This document shows, in pieces, positions 23,300 through 34,840 of a stretch of 64,000 nucleotides of DNA. The translations under genes were made by a program, and so were the position numbers. Origin of the DNA: Culex pipiens pallens (taxonomy: Eukaryota > Arthropoda > Insecta > Diptera > Culicidae); NCBI RefSeq assembly GCF_016801865.2, contig NC_068937.1, positions 32,789,970 through 32,853,969 of the forward strand, in the 5' to 3' direction. How positions within the stretch are numbered: the stretch's first letter is position 1; each line of letters begins with the position of its first letter. The notes beneath the pieces are model-generated. The model saw only the letters and a list, made by a program, of their open reading frames with translations. It made no database searches and was not told the origin of the DNA.

Positions 23300-23310
23300 A
23301 TTAACATATG

Positions 23311-23743
23311 AAAGAAAACAAATAAATAATCAAGTTTGAATTGAGAAAACCCCCGAAAACTCTGCCTTTTTAAATCTAACTCACAGTTAAATTAAAATGT
23401 CTAATTAATTGTTAAAATTCCATACAAATCCGTACTATGCGTTAAATTCCCTACAAAAATTTTAGCCTGTTAAAAATCCGCGAAGAGGATCGAAAATCCG
23501 TATGGTAAGGAAAAAAAATCGTACAGTTGGTAGCCTTATTCATACACAAAAAATAGAAATATTCATCAGGAAATGGTGACATATTTTGTGTCGAAAAAAT
23601 TGTGCAATTGGTGGTGAATAGTCTTCAGTTTTTGATGAATCTTCATCAGGTTCACATTTTACACATTTTCTATGTAACATTACTCAAAAGATATGTAATA
23701 TTCAACCTACTTTTCAAAAAAAAAATTATCGTTGTTTATTTAT
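23311..23743. other. AT-rich DNA with truncated CACAGAAAAA-family MITE
   Basis: From about 23536 to 23720 the sequence repeats internal motifs of the MITE at 21604-21798 (TATTCATCAGGAAATGGTGA, ATGTAATATTCAACCTA) but lacks good termini, so it is a decayed copy. The rest shows nothing. Confidence 0.55.
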
Positions 23744-24783
23744 TTTTTGCCTTCCTCACCTTACTGAGGAAAGGCTATAAAATCACTCGAAAAATGAACT
23801 TATTAGGTTGACCTCGTAGACCCACATTCACGTATACATATCGACTCAGAATCATGTTCTGAGCAAATGTCTGTGTGGATGTGTGTAGGTGGGTGGACAA
23901 AAAAATTGCCACTCGATTATCTCCGAACTGGATGAACGGATTTTGACCGTATTAGTCTCATTTGATCCGTCTTGGGGTCTCATAGGTCTCTATTTAAAAT
24001 CAGCAAGTTTAGTTAAGTACTTCAAAAGTTATGCTAAAAAAACGATTTTGGCGTATGTCCGGAAGATTGTAAAAAGAGTGTTTTTTGCAAGAAAACCTAT
24101 TATGTCAAACATTTTCAGAAAGGTAATAAAAGACCTTTTCAATGAGGCCAAAACATTGAAGATCTGACAACCCTATCAAAAGTTATTAGCACTTAAGTGT
24201 AATTTATACACTTTTTGGAGGCCAGATCTCAGATATTTCAATGAAAATGTAGTCCGGGTTCATTATGCGACCTGTCGTTGGTTAGATAATCGAAAAACCT
24301 ATCAAATGAGCCTTAAAGATCGAGGATCTGACAACCCTATCAAAAGTTATCAGCACTTAAGTGATATTTATACATGTTTTGGAGGCCGGATCTCAGATAT
24401 TTCAATAAAAATTATACCCGGGTTCATCACGCGACCCATCGTTAGTTATATAAACGAAAGACCTTTCAAATGAGCCCAAAACATCGAAGATCTGACAACC
24501 CTATCAAAACATATTAGCACTTAAGTGTTTTTGGAGGCCGGATTTCAAATATTATGACTGAAATTTTGTCTGAATCTTCCATGCGAACTATCGTTGAATA
24601 AATTTTTTATCAGACCTTGCCAATGAGCCAGAAATATTGAAAGTCTGCGAACCCTATCAAAAGAAATGAGTAATAATGTTGATTTGTTAAGCATGTTAAG
24701 GGGGAATGTTGCTATTTTTACTGAATGTATTGACTTTATGAATGTGAGGAAGGCACCAACCACCTAAAGGTGGATTAAGTAAC
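23744..24783 (-). mobile_element. GAGGAAGG-ended element, copy a, with about 160-bp internal repeats
   Basis: Its left end, TTTTGCCTTCCTCACC, forms a hairpin with CTGAGGAAAGGC, and its right end is GTGAGGAAGGCACC followed by CCACCTAAAGGTGG and TTAAGTAA. The interior has three to four diverged units of about 160 bp, each with GATCTGACAACCCTATCAAA and CACTTAAGTG. Copies in the other orientation lie at 32638, 50650 and 59019. No coding capacity was found. Confidence 0.8.
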
Positions 24784-26400
24784 TTTTTTTCAGGAAAGTC
24801 GCTGAAAATCCTTGGATTCATGTTAATATAAGATGCAATAGGTCATTTTTGGACATTTCAAGGCATAATCCCCCAAGTGTACTAAGCATGAAACAAGACA
24901 ACTTTATAAAATTTTGATAAAATTAATGGGAATTGTATTATAAAAATCTCTTTTAAAAAACTCAGTAGGAGGTGTTCATCAAGAGAAATGGAAAATTCTA
25001 TAAATTTTGTAGAAAATCACTTTTATTTTATGAATTTACGAAAATCTCTGCTTGAATTAAATCAAAAATGATATTTTTTCAACTGGACTTGTTCTGATAC
25101 TGCAAACCGGGTTAACTTTGATAGGATTTCAATTTATATTTGGAATATATTTTTCAACTGGTATGAATTTTCCCAAGATTATTATTTTTAAAACATGTAC
25201 TAGGATAGGCCACACCAGGACCATGCCAGATTTTTGAAAAAAAGTTTTTTCAATAGTTTCGTTAAAAAATCTTATTTTGAATTCTGGGGTGACTTTGATA
25301 GTCATTTATTTTCTTGTTAATATCAGATTTAGGGTGTTCAAACTTTATTTTTACGTCAAATATACCATCACTTAGTTTTTTAGGAAAAAAAATCAATGTT
25401 TTATAGAGCAATTCCGCTCATATAAGCCATTTTGTGTATATGGAGCCAGTTTCACTCGATAATGACATTTGAGATGGGCTCAAGTGATTTAAATATTTTT
25501 GTATTTCGTAATTTAAATATTGCTGTATCTCGAAGCCGTTGCATCGTATCAAAAAGTGGTCAAATACATACTTGACGGGCTTTCCGAAAAAAATACACTG
25601 AAAGAAAAAAACTCTCCACTTTTATGGGATTTTTAGATTTTTAAGTTTAGTAGTCAAATTTGAAGGTGAGCCCACGATTGTTTTTTTCGTTAATTTTTTT
25701 TGTGAATATATAATATAGTAAATATTTTTCGGAAAGCCCGTCAAATTTCCTACAAGTTTGACTTTAACCACATTTATGGCTAATATTTGCCTAGGATGTC
25801 TACAAAGATAAATCGATATCGGAGAGGGTCGAGAAAAACTACCTACAAAATTCCTGTTTTGGGCTGGAATTGATCAAACCTATGTTTATAAGCTATTTAG
25901 CAAAATACATATGAATTTGAGGTAAAATTATTTAAAAGTCAGAATTTTTCAGGAAATGCGTTTAAACACATTTTGTCAGTTTTCACATTTTACATAAAAT
26001 TTGCTAAAAAAAATTCCTATAAATATGGAGATTTATTTTTAATAATGTTTCATAAACACTTAATATTTATTAATGAAAATAAAAATTTAGTGGTTTTTTT
26101 TACACGAAAGCGAAATTCTGGCGAGAACTTCGGATAATCTAGTGCGGACTGTATCAACTGTTGAATACTTCAATTTTTTTTTGTGCTAGCAGCAGTCTTA
26201 ATTGTATAACGATTTTTAAGGACAAACTCATGATAGAAAAAGACTCCAAGCTTAATAAAAATGAATAAATGATCGTATTTCGAAGTCTCCAAGAATTGCT
26301 TCATGGACTTTAACTTATTTATTTGTATGTATAAAAAGTAACACGATAGTCTAAATTACTTATTATGAAACCCTAGTCAAAGAGTATCTAAGCAATATTC
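24784..26400. other. AT-rich DNA, no gene seen
   Basis: AT-rich with short frames only. CTGGGGTGACTTTGATAG at about 25293-25310 matches the terminal motif of the MITE at 61324, so a decayed relative may be present here. Confidence 0.45.
25572..25744. repeat. Inverted-repeat element, about 173 bp
   Basis: TTGACGGGCTTTCCGAAAAA at the left and its perfect inverse at the right enclose 130 bp of AT-rich sequence. Size and symmetry fit a small MITE or an internal hairpin of a larger element. No target duplication could be fixed. Confidence 0.65.
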
Positions 26401-27370
26401 TTCATTCAGTAAAGATACGTCTCGATACGTTAAGCTAAGCGTACGTCAATCCACCACACCAAACACATAAATCCCAACCGGCAGTATCATCTCACATAAC
26501 GCGTGTCTTCTTCGTCGTCAAGTAAAACAGTCATGTATGTATGTGCTGTTGCGAAGAATCCCCAGAAGCCTACTTTGCATATCGTCATCAGCCACGAATT
26601 CACGAGTTGACCGCGACCGTTGTCGTGGATGACCCCTTCCATCCTCCATCCACCCACCCCACAAGAGTTGCGAGTCGGAGGGAACTCCATTAAGATCCAC
26701 ACCAGCCCAGCATCCCGAACACGGCGGGGCAAGGTTCGCAAGTTTTCGCTTTTTTATTTCTCACAGTATTTAACTCTTGTGTGATCCCGTGTGGTGTGGT
26801 GTGTTGGTGGTCAAACTTCTCAAGAATTGGCTACCTTCAGGACTCGCTGATACCATCATCGTGTGCCGGGATCACTCGTTCGCACTTTTTTTTTCGTTTT
26901 AGCTTGAAACGTTTGAAACTTTTTAAAGTGGCGTTTTCAACGGAATTGGAGAAGCTTGAATGCGAAAAGGCTCGTCCATTCTCAGCTCCAATTCTTCCGT
27001 ATTGGCTTCTGGAACCAGAAGACCATTCGCGCCTTCGGAGTTTTCATTCACCACTTTTCAGGTTTTGTTTTTCCTTTCATTGCGCGGAGAGTATTATATG
27101 TAGGTACCACTTAATTTCGAAGCTGCTCAACTGGCTTGCTCCATGACAGGGATAGCTGGTAGCAGCAGTGAGTGTGTTCATTAGGGATTCATTTGATCTG
27201 CTGATTGCGTTCCGGGAAGGCAGGATGAAGCTGGTGACGACGACGACGGTGGTGAATGGATTCGATCAATCCGGATCGGTAAAATGCTGAGAATTGAGAC
27301 GGCCTCTGTGAGCATTAGCACTTTTTGACTTGATTTTTGGGTAATGACTGTAATGAGATACATAATTTTT
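26401..27370. other. GC-richer, apparently single-copy block
   Basis: Mixed composition and non-repetitive. A 121-codon plus-strand frame (26781-27146) and an 84-codon minus frame (26487-26741) show no domain. A GACGACGACGACGGTGG tract is near 27237. A TGTGGTGTGGTGTG stretch is near 26790. It may be host regulatory or transcribed noncoding DNA. Confidence 0.4.
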
Positions 27371-28157
27371 GTTAAAATGATACAATATATACAAATGATG
27401 TTTGAACTTAAATTTTCGTTATTTTATTTCCTTATTAAGTCTAGATAATAAAAAAAGACCTGTCAGAAAATCAAAACACTCAAATCACCAGAATCTTCCA
27501 TGATTTCTTGTGAAATTTCATATCTTATGAAACAAATTTAATCCAAACATCAAAATAATGATATTATTGTTTAAGTTTCTGAGATTGAAGTTTGACAGCT
27601 GCAATATTAATCTTTGTACGAAAAATGTTCGGCGACAACGGAACAAAAATTTTCGATTAGCTTTAAACATCTCAATTCAGTCTCTATTAGTTTATTCATA
27701 GAATGAAAATTATGTTTTTGAGATTCCGTCATCTAACTTTTTCATTTTCTTGTCTTGGTGGACGAAACGGTCTAATTTTGATGTTGAAATATAAACGCTT
27801 CAAAAAGTCCTTAACAGTACTCATTTTAATTGTGAATAGTCCAACGATCCGAAACTGTTATAAATCACGATGTTTTTTTTCCGGAACAACAAGAATAAAA
27901 AAATATGGGTATCTCGATATATTAGTATTTGGCACCGTGAAAGAATGGCGTATTGTCAAGATGAATTATCAGTTTTCGTAAGGGAGTGGTGATCAACGTT
28001 TTTATTTGAAGATTTTTTCTTGATTTTAAATAACATTTCTATAGAAAAATCACTACAATCAGATTGAATAGTATACCTACTCAATCAATTTCACTTAAAT
28101 ATGTAACGAAAGATACCTCGAATCATTCTTGGCCAAAAATATCCAATTTTCCTATTA
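27371..28157. other. AT-rich DNA, no gene seen
   Basis: A 92-codon frame at 27703-27981 has no recognisable feature. The final TA (28156-28157) is the left target of the next MITE. Confidence 0.5.
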
Positions 28158-28343
28158 CCATCATCTGGGGTGAAACGGGACACATGGGGCGAATTGGGAT
28201 AGCTGTTTAAGCCTTGTTACTGTACAATATTTGCATATTTTTAATTAGTTTCGGTGTATCGTTTTCCAAATTTCAAGCTTTTAAGTGATCTAAAAACAGC
28301 TGTCCCTATTCAGACTGTAGTCCAGATTCACCCCAGATGACGG
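28158..28343. mobile_element. 186-bp MITE with CCATCATCTGGGGTGAA ends and TA duplication
   Basis: The left end CCATCATCTGGGGTGAA and right end TTCACCCCAGATGACGG are inverted with one mismatch, flanked by TA at 28156-28157 and 28344-28345. The terminal pattern CCGTxxxCTGGGGTGA is shared with the MITE at 61324-61558, so they look like related families. Confidence 0.85.
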
Positions 28344-28499
28344 TACCCCAAAAGTTTACTTTAAAAAGGATCGGCAAAATGCAACCGTAATATTTTTACA
28401 GTAACTACTTTTCACAGACCCGCAATTTTATTTTCAATTGTCCCTACTAAATGACAAAACGAAATTTTAAGGCTTTTTCCTTGACTTTTTCCAACTTTC

Positions 28500-30228
28500 G
28501 GTGTTGGTGTCTTAGGCAAAGTTGTTGGTATGGATAGGGACTACACTGGAAAAAAATGATACACGGTAAAAAAAATGTGGTGATTTTTAATTTAACTTTT
28601 TTTCACTAAAACTTGATTTGCAAAAAAACACTATTTTTAATTTTTTTCATTTTTTGATATGTTTTAGAGGACATAAAATGCCAACTTTTCAGAAATTTTC
28701 AGAATGAGCAAAAAATCTTTGACCGAGTTATGATTTTTTGAATCAATACAGATTTTTTCAAAAAATTGAAATATTGGTCGCAAAAATTTTTCAACTTCAT
28801 CGAAAACGATGTAAAATCGAATTTGTAATCAAAAAGTAACTAAGTGAATTTTTGATAAATTGCACCGTTTTAAAGTTATAACTATTCTTATGTTACTTTT
28901 TTGAAAATAGTCGGAGTTTTTCATTTTTTTTTAAATAGTGCCCATGTTTGCCCACTATTGAAAAAAATATTTTTGAAAAGCTGAGAAAATTCTCTATATT
29001 TTGCTTTTTCGGACTTTGTTGATACGACCCTTAGTTGCTGAGATATTGCCATGCAAAGGTTAAAAAACAGGAAAAATGATGTTTTCTAAGTCTCACCCAA
29101 ACAACCCACCATTTTCTAATGTCGATATCTCAGCAACTATAGGTCCGATTTACAATGTTAAAACATGAAACATTCGTGAAATTTTCCGATCTTTTCGAAA
29201 AAAAAATATTTTCAAAATTTTTAAATCAAGACTAACATGTCAAATGGGCGTAATATTGAATGTTTGGCCCATTCGAAATGTTATTCTTGATTCAAAAAAT
29301 TTCAAAATATTTTTTTCGAAAAGATCGGAAAATTTAACAAATGTTTCATATATTAACATTGTAAATCGGACCATTAGTTGTTGAGATATCGACATTAGAA
29401 AATGGTGGGTTGTTTGGGTGAGACTTAGAAAACATCAATTTTCATGTTTTTTAACCTTTGCATGGCAATATCTCAGCAACTAAGGGTCGTATCAACAAAG
29501 TCCGAAAAAGCAAATTTATAGAGAATTTTCTCAGCTTTTCAAAAATATTTTTTTCAATAGTGGGCAAACATGGGCACTATTTTTAAAAAATGAAAAACTG
29601 CGACTATTTTCAAAAAAGTTACCTAAAAATGATTAAAACTTGAAAACGGTGCAATTTATCAAAAATTCACTAAGTAACTTTTTGATTGCAAATTCGATTT
29701 TACATCGAAAAATGAAGTTGAAAAATTTTTGCGACCAATATTTCGATTTTTTGAAAAAATCTGTATTGATTCAAAAAATTATAACTCGGTAAAAGATTTT
29801 TTGCCCATTCCGGAAATTTTTGAAAAGTTGGCATTTTATGTCCTATAAAACATATCAGAAAATGAAAAAAAATAAAAATAGATTTTTTTGCAAATCAAGT
29901 TTTAGTAACAAAAAGTTAAATAAAAAATCACCAAATTTTTTTTTTACCGTGTATCATTTTTTTCCAGTGTAGTCCATATCCATACCTACAACTTTGCCGA
30001 AGACACTAAATCGATCAAAAAATTCCTTCAAAAGATACCGATTTTTGAATTTTCACATAACATTTTTGTATGGACAGCTGCCAAATTTGTATGGAAAATA
30101 ATATGGACAAACTAATGATGCAAAATGGCTTCTCTGGGCATACCGAGGGCACCAAAAAATTTTCAGCCGGGTTTAAAAATACAAAAAAAAAATCGAATGA
30201 CCGAAATCTCAGAGAATTGCTCTCATGC
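28500..30228. mobile_element. Foldback (long-TIR) element, copy 2, left arm truncated
   Basis: The same foldback as 3100-5036. The two arms meet near 29240 at GGGCGTAATATTGAATG, and the right arm ends CGAAATCTCAGAGAATTGCT. The left arm starts about 200 bp further in than in copy 1, so its outer end is missing. Short frames in each arm are mirror images, not genes. Confidence 0.8.
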
Positions 30229-30609
30229 AAAAAAGCAGGAATTAAAAATCGGTACACCAAAACAACGTTAGGAGCTAAATGAAAATTGATTTTTGCGAAA
30301 ACTAACTCGAATCAAAACTATTTCTATCATCTATTTATGTATATAAATTATGTTCAGAAATGTAAGTTATGTAATTAATCCTTTTTTATCACAAATGCTT
30401 AAAAAGACCAACTACTGATAAGAATTTTAAATAAATATCATTCAATTGAAATCCACGATCTTCTTAAAATAAAACTATGAAAACTCAATAAACTTCAATA
30501 AACTATAGCAAACTTTGTTATTGATTTTTTGTCCGATGATCTCAAGTGCTGCAAAAAATTAAATCAAATTTTTTGATTTAATCTTAAATTTTAACATCAG
30601 AAAAAAATC
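30229..30609. other. AT-rich spacer, nothing seen
   Basis: AT-rich with no repeat or gene recognised. Confidence 0.5.
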
Positions 30610-30850
30610 GGGAGCAGCTGTAGCTGAATGGTTACGGTGTTCGCTTTGTAAGCGAATGGTTCTGGGTTTGATTCCCATCTGCTCCCATCGAGAAAATTAA
30701 GGACATAGAATTAATTGAAATGCTGAATATGAACGAAAACTCAAAGTCGCTTTAGGCAGGGTCCAAACCCCGTCCTTTGGATTGGTAAGCAAAAATGCTA
30801 ACCACTAGGCAATGGCTACTTAGTGAGCTTAGACTGAAATTAGGAATACT
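30610..30850 (-). mobile_element. Composite SINE with two tRNA-like modules facing each other, copy 2
   Basis: A tRNA-like module at 30610-30686 (plus strand) has a perfect acceptor pair GGGAGCA/TGCTCCC, A box TAGCTGAATGG, B-like GGTTTGATTCC and anticodon loop TTTGTAA. After a 60-bp spacer comes the second module on the minus strand (about 30750-30815), with the inverse of GGCAAxGGTTAGCATTTTTGC-type sequence. This is the reverse of the order at 5163-5425, so the unit as a whole is inverted here. The near-perfect acceptor stem makes this the most tRNA-like locus in the window, but its extra length (77 nt) and repeat context argue for a SINE. Confidence 0.7.
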
Positions 30851-32637
30851 GTTACAATCAACTCGCAACGCCTTTCGAGGTGTATCCTAGGGTTCTACCT
30901 CTCCAACTAACATTTCACAGTGGTCCGATCGCAAAATTAAGTGGAAAACGGATTTTCCGTAAAAAGATGAAGTTTTGGAGCTTTGGTGTCTTCAGAAGAG
31001 TTGATGCATATGGAAAGAGGCAACTTTTGGTTTGGTTGGAAATTAGGGTGGTTCACTATTTGGGTGATTTTGAAAATCTAACTTTTCAGGAATATTTTTG
31101 GGAATTTTTTGTCTTCTAGAAAGTTGTTGGGCTTGCCAATCCAAGCAACTTTGTCGAAGACACCAACATTTTATCTCGTAATCTACGCTTTCTACGACCA
31201 AATTTATAGAAAGCATCTGAGCAAACCTTCAAAAATCAGTTTTTTGAACGTGGCAATTCAGGGTTAAGTTTTAGGAAAAGTGGTTTTCGGGGCACTTTTA
31301 GAGCTCTAAAAAAAACATTTTTATTTCTTGATAAGTCAATTTGGACTTAAGGGTCAAATGTTACAGCGATTTTAAAGTAAAAAAGATGCAAATTCAAAAC
31401 CTCAATATCTCAAAAAGACGCAAGCCAAATTTTAACAGCTAGGTTGCATTTGAAAGAGGAGGTCCAGCACTACAAACGCTGAAAAAATCTCAGGGGTGTT
31501 TTTCTATAAACTCGAGATATCGCCATTTGAAAAAGTCTAATTTTCAAGGGAAAACCTTATGGGACCACCCTAACGAATTTCGAAAATTGTCCAAATATAT
31601 GTTTTTCCATGTAATTTTGGCCCTTGAATCTGAATCTGTCCTCAGAATTGACCCAAAGTGTCGAAAAATCAATTTTTGGTCAAATTTGGGGTTTAAATGA
31701 TAATTTTTCATGATTTTCATTGTAATCTGTTTGACAAGATCAATCATAGCATTATAAATTTGTAAATGTTATGATAGTTTTTTATCTCAGACAAGTCTAG
31801 TACAGGGGAGTGACATCTATATCTCCCTACGACCGCAGCCATCACCAGCTGTCAATTACGGCACCAGAACAAAGCCAGAACAAAAGAACAGCTGTTCATT
31901 ACAGAACCAAAACAATTAAACTGCGCACTGTAAAAAAAGTAGAAAAACTTCTAGCATAAAATGGAAAGATACTGATTATTTTTCATTTGAAATTATACCG
32001 CAATTCATGCTTAAAAGGTAGTGTATGTTTCTGAGGTGATTTTTTCTGAATTGATTTTCAAAATAAACCACTAAAGCTGGGGTCCTTAAGAACACATCTG
32101 GCCGATAACTACATTTAAAGTTGTACTTTTTTCAAATGAAACATTTAACTGAAGTACTGTGTATTTTGACTTTTACAACAGTAAATCAGAATTTATGTTC
32201 TGAAAAATAAATAAATATAAATAAAAAAATATTTTTGTTTTTACTGTGCGCAGTTTGCGCGTGATATTAATCTCAACCACCAGATGGCTGCCTTTAGCAT
32301 CCCCCTGGTCTAATATTGGATTTCTTCCAGTCAGATTGTAATGTGTAAAAATGACATTCTTGTTGAACAATAGAATATTTTTCCAAAATACAGCGTTATC
32401 TATACTTCTATCAATTTTACAAGTAAAACATTTTCTGCTACAAAAAATCATGTTCTTAAAGTTTTTTATTTCCATTCAAATTAAAAAAAAATGAAAAAAT
32501 TAGTAAAATGCTCTCAAGCTAATAATAAAAAAATACAATCGAATTATATAATGCCATCCCGTTTTTAGCAACATGACGTGATATTAATGTTTTCAAAATC
32601 GGGAAAGCTTAAAAACAGTATTTTTTTGAAAAAAAAA
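30851..32637. other. AT-rich DNA, no gene seen
   Basis: Several short frames, none with a recognisable domain. A slightly GC-richer patch lies near 31800-31880 (CCAGCTGTCAATTACGGC). No repeat termini were identified. Confidence 0.45.
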
Positions 32638-34106
32638 CTAACTTAATCCACCTATGTGGTTGGTGCCTTCCGCACTCTTTAAAAACAATGGGTGACATGA
32701 TGGGACACACACATTTGGAAACAAATTTCATCTATTTTTTAGATCCGGCAAAAAAGTACACAAATATCACTGAAGTGGTCATAACTTTAGACAGGATTAC
32801 CAGATCATCAATATTTTGGACAAATTGTAAATGGTTTTCAATTACGTCACCAACGATGGGTCTGTTGATAGATCCGGATATAGTTTACGTACATTTAAGT
32901 GAGATCCGGCTTCAAAAAAAATATAACTTAAGGCGTCATCCATAAAATATGCCACACTCTAGGGGGGAGGGGGGGGGGTCTGAGCAAGTCTGACATTGCA
33001 TGTTAGGAAAATCGTGACAAAAGGCGGGGGGGCAGACATTTGTTCAGCTTTCGATTCTTAGTCGATAGGTATACATGAAGGTGGGTCTATGACGTTTCTG
33101 AAAGAAGTTCATTTTCCGAGCAAGATTAGGGGAAAGTGGGGCAAGTGTAACAAGCTAAGAAAATGCTCGTTATAACCCATTAAAAACGTGAAAAATTTGC
33201 CGGATTTTTTTATAATCATCTTATTCCAGGTCTTGACTAAGTCTTTGATAGAACAGGTTTTTAAAAAATCCAGTGTTTGACTGTAAAAAACTGATTTTAA
33301 AATTTTTGATTTTCCGTGCGTTCTACTCAACTAGTGGGGCAAGACGAACAACCCGTTGGGGCAAGAGGAACAATGCATGAAACAACATGCTAATTTGCTA
33401 ACAATTGAACTGTTATCACTTAGATACATCAGATTACAATGTATTTGAAACGTTTCTTTCATTTTTAGATTAAAAAATAATATTTTACTAAAAACGTTTT
33501 TACAAAAAAAAAATTTTACTGAGATGATAAATAGTAAATTTTCATGATATCTCTATAATTTGTTTGGAAATTTTTTGTTAACAATTATTTATCAGTTTTT
33601 TAGTACTTTCAAGTATTTCTTTCCCAATAAAATATGTTGTTGCAGCAATTCGTATTTTTCTCCATACTAAAAATCTATATGGTACACTTGCCCCACCTGA
33701 ACAAGATTTTTTTAAAGCTCTCAACAAAAATAACCAAAAGTTAAATCATCCTTTATAAAAGGTGCAAGTCATTGGTAGGGACACTACCGATCTAGGAAAA
33801 ATAGCATTTTGATAAAATGAGTCTTAAAACGAACCCTAAGCCTTATTTTGTAATTTCCAAATATTATAAGAAAACAAATGATTTGAAAAAAACTTCATTA
33901 AATCTTATGCTCCGTGGCGTTTACGTCGTTTTGGCGGTTATGTGGTAGTAGAATCAGCTAATTGCATTGCTAGCAACAATTCCTCATACTGGAAATAATC
34001 AAAATTGTAAAAAATACTGCCGTACGAGCAATTGTTCCTCTTGCCCCATATGGTCGTCTTGCCCCACCTTCCCCTATATCCTTACCTCAGGCGAGGAAGG
34101 CAAAAA
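32638..34106 (+). mobile_element. GAGGAAGG-ended element, copy b, interrupted by a nested element
   Basis: The left end, ACTTAATCCACCTATGTGG, is followed by TTGGTGCCTTCC; the right end is CTTACCTCAGGCGAGGAAGG. One 160-bp-type unit is present (ACTTAAGTG-like motifs, GAGATCCGGCTTC). A GGGGGGAGGGG stretch near 32965 resembles the CCATCCATAAA MITE family. The 946-bp element at 33129-34074 has inserted near the right end. Confidence 0.8.
33129..34074 (+). mobile_element. TA-flanked TIR element, copy 2 (946 bp)
   Basis: A near-identical copy of 13628-14580 in the same orientation. The ends are GGGGAAAGTGGGGCAAG and CTTGCCCCACCTTCCCC, with TA at 33127-33128 and 34075-34076. The two copies differ by scattered substitutions and small indels, so both are old enough to have diverged. 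Nested in the GAGGAAGG element. Confidence 0.9.
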
Positions 34107-34836
34107 CTGCTTTATTTGTGTTAGAACCATGAAAACTGCAAAGCCGTCAAAAAATTTCAAAGAAATTGATCATCATTACTAAATGCTCTGTATTTAGTTC
34201 AATTTTACGACTTTCTGCACTCAAATGAATCAAATGTGTCTCCAAATTTATATTCGTTGACCTCCTGGTTGACAATCATTGATCAATGATGATTTTCATA
34301 ACTGGACTATTCTAAACAACATGAAGCAAGTTTTTTTTTTTGAAAAAAAGTAAGCAAAGCGACATTTATATTTCGTCAAACAAAACATCATGGCAATGAT
34401 GGGAGTCGTCACTCAAACTCTTCATATTGACGGATGTTATTTGAAGGAATAATCATAAATCACGTAATGAACGAAATAGATGAATATTTGACTTAAAAAA
34501 TATATATCATAAAAGATGTTATTTGCATTAAAAAAATATATATTTTGAGTTGTGAACGTATTACGAGTTCTGAAATATCAAATTAATTAGGGTGTTGCCA
34601 AAATCGGGAAAAGTGAGAGAAATTTTTGCAAATGAGATGTTGCCAAAAACAGGAAAGCACTGTTACTGTACCGTATTTGATTTTTTTTATATGTTGATTT
34701 TAAGAGCGAATCCACGAGCTAACCCATCTCGCATCAACATCATCACTAGGGAATCTGCCTGAAATTTTCAGGGGTTGTTTGTACAAATAAAACTAGCACC
34801 TGGCCAAAATTTGACCACTTTATGTCAACTAAATGG
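34107..34836. other. AT-rich DNA up to the retrotransposon
   Basis: No gene. AACTAAATGG at 34827-34836 resembles AACTAAGTGG just after the retrotransposon tail (40437-40446), a possible ten-base target duplication with one mismatch. Confidence 0.4.
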
Positions 34837-34840
34837 TTAA

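Noticed and set aside
30610..30686. Functional tRNA-Thr(UGU) gene
   Set aside because: Acceptor stem pairs well, but the module is 77 nt, is part of a repeated SINE unit and has a variant T loop.
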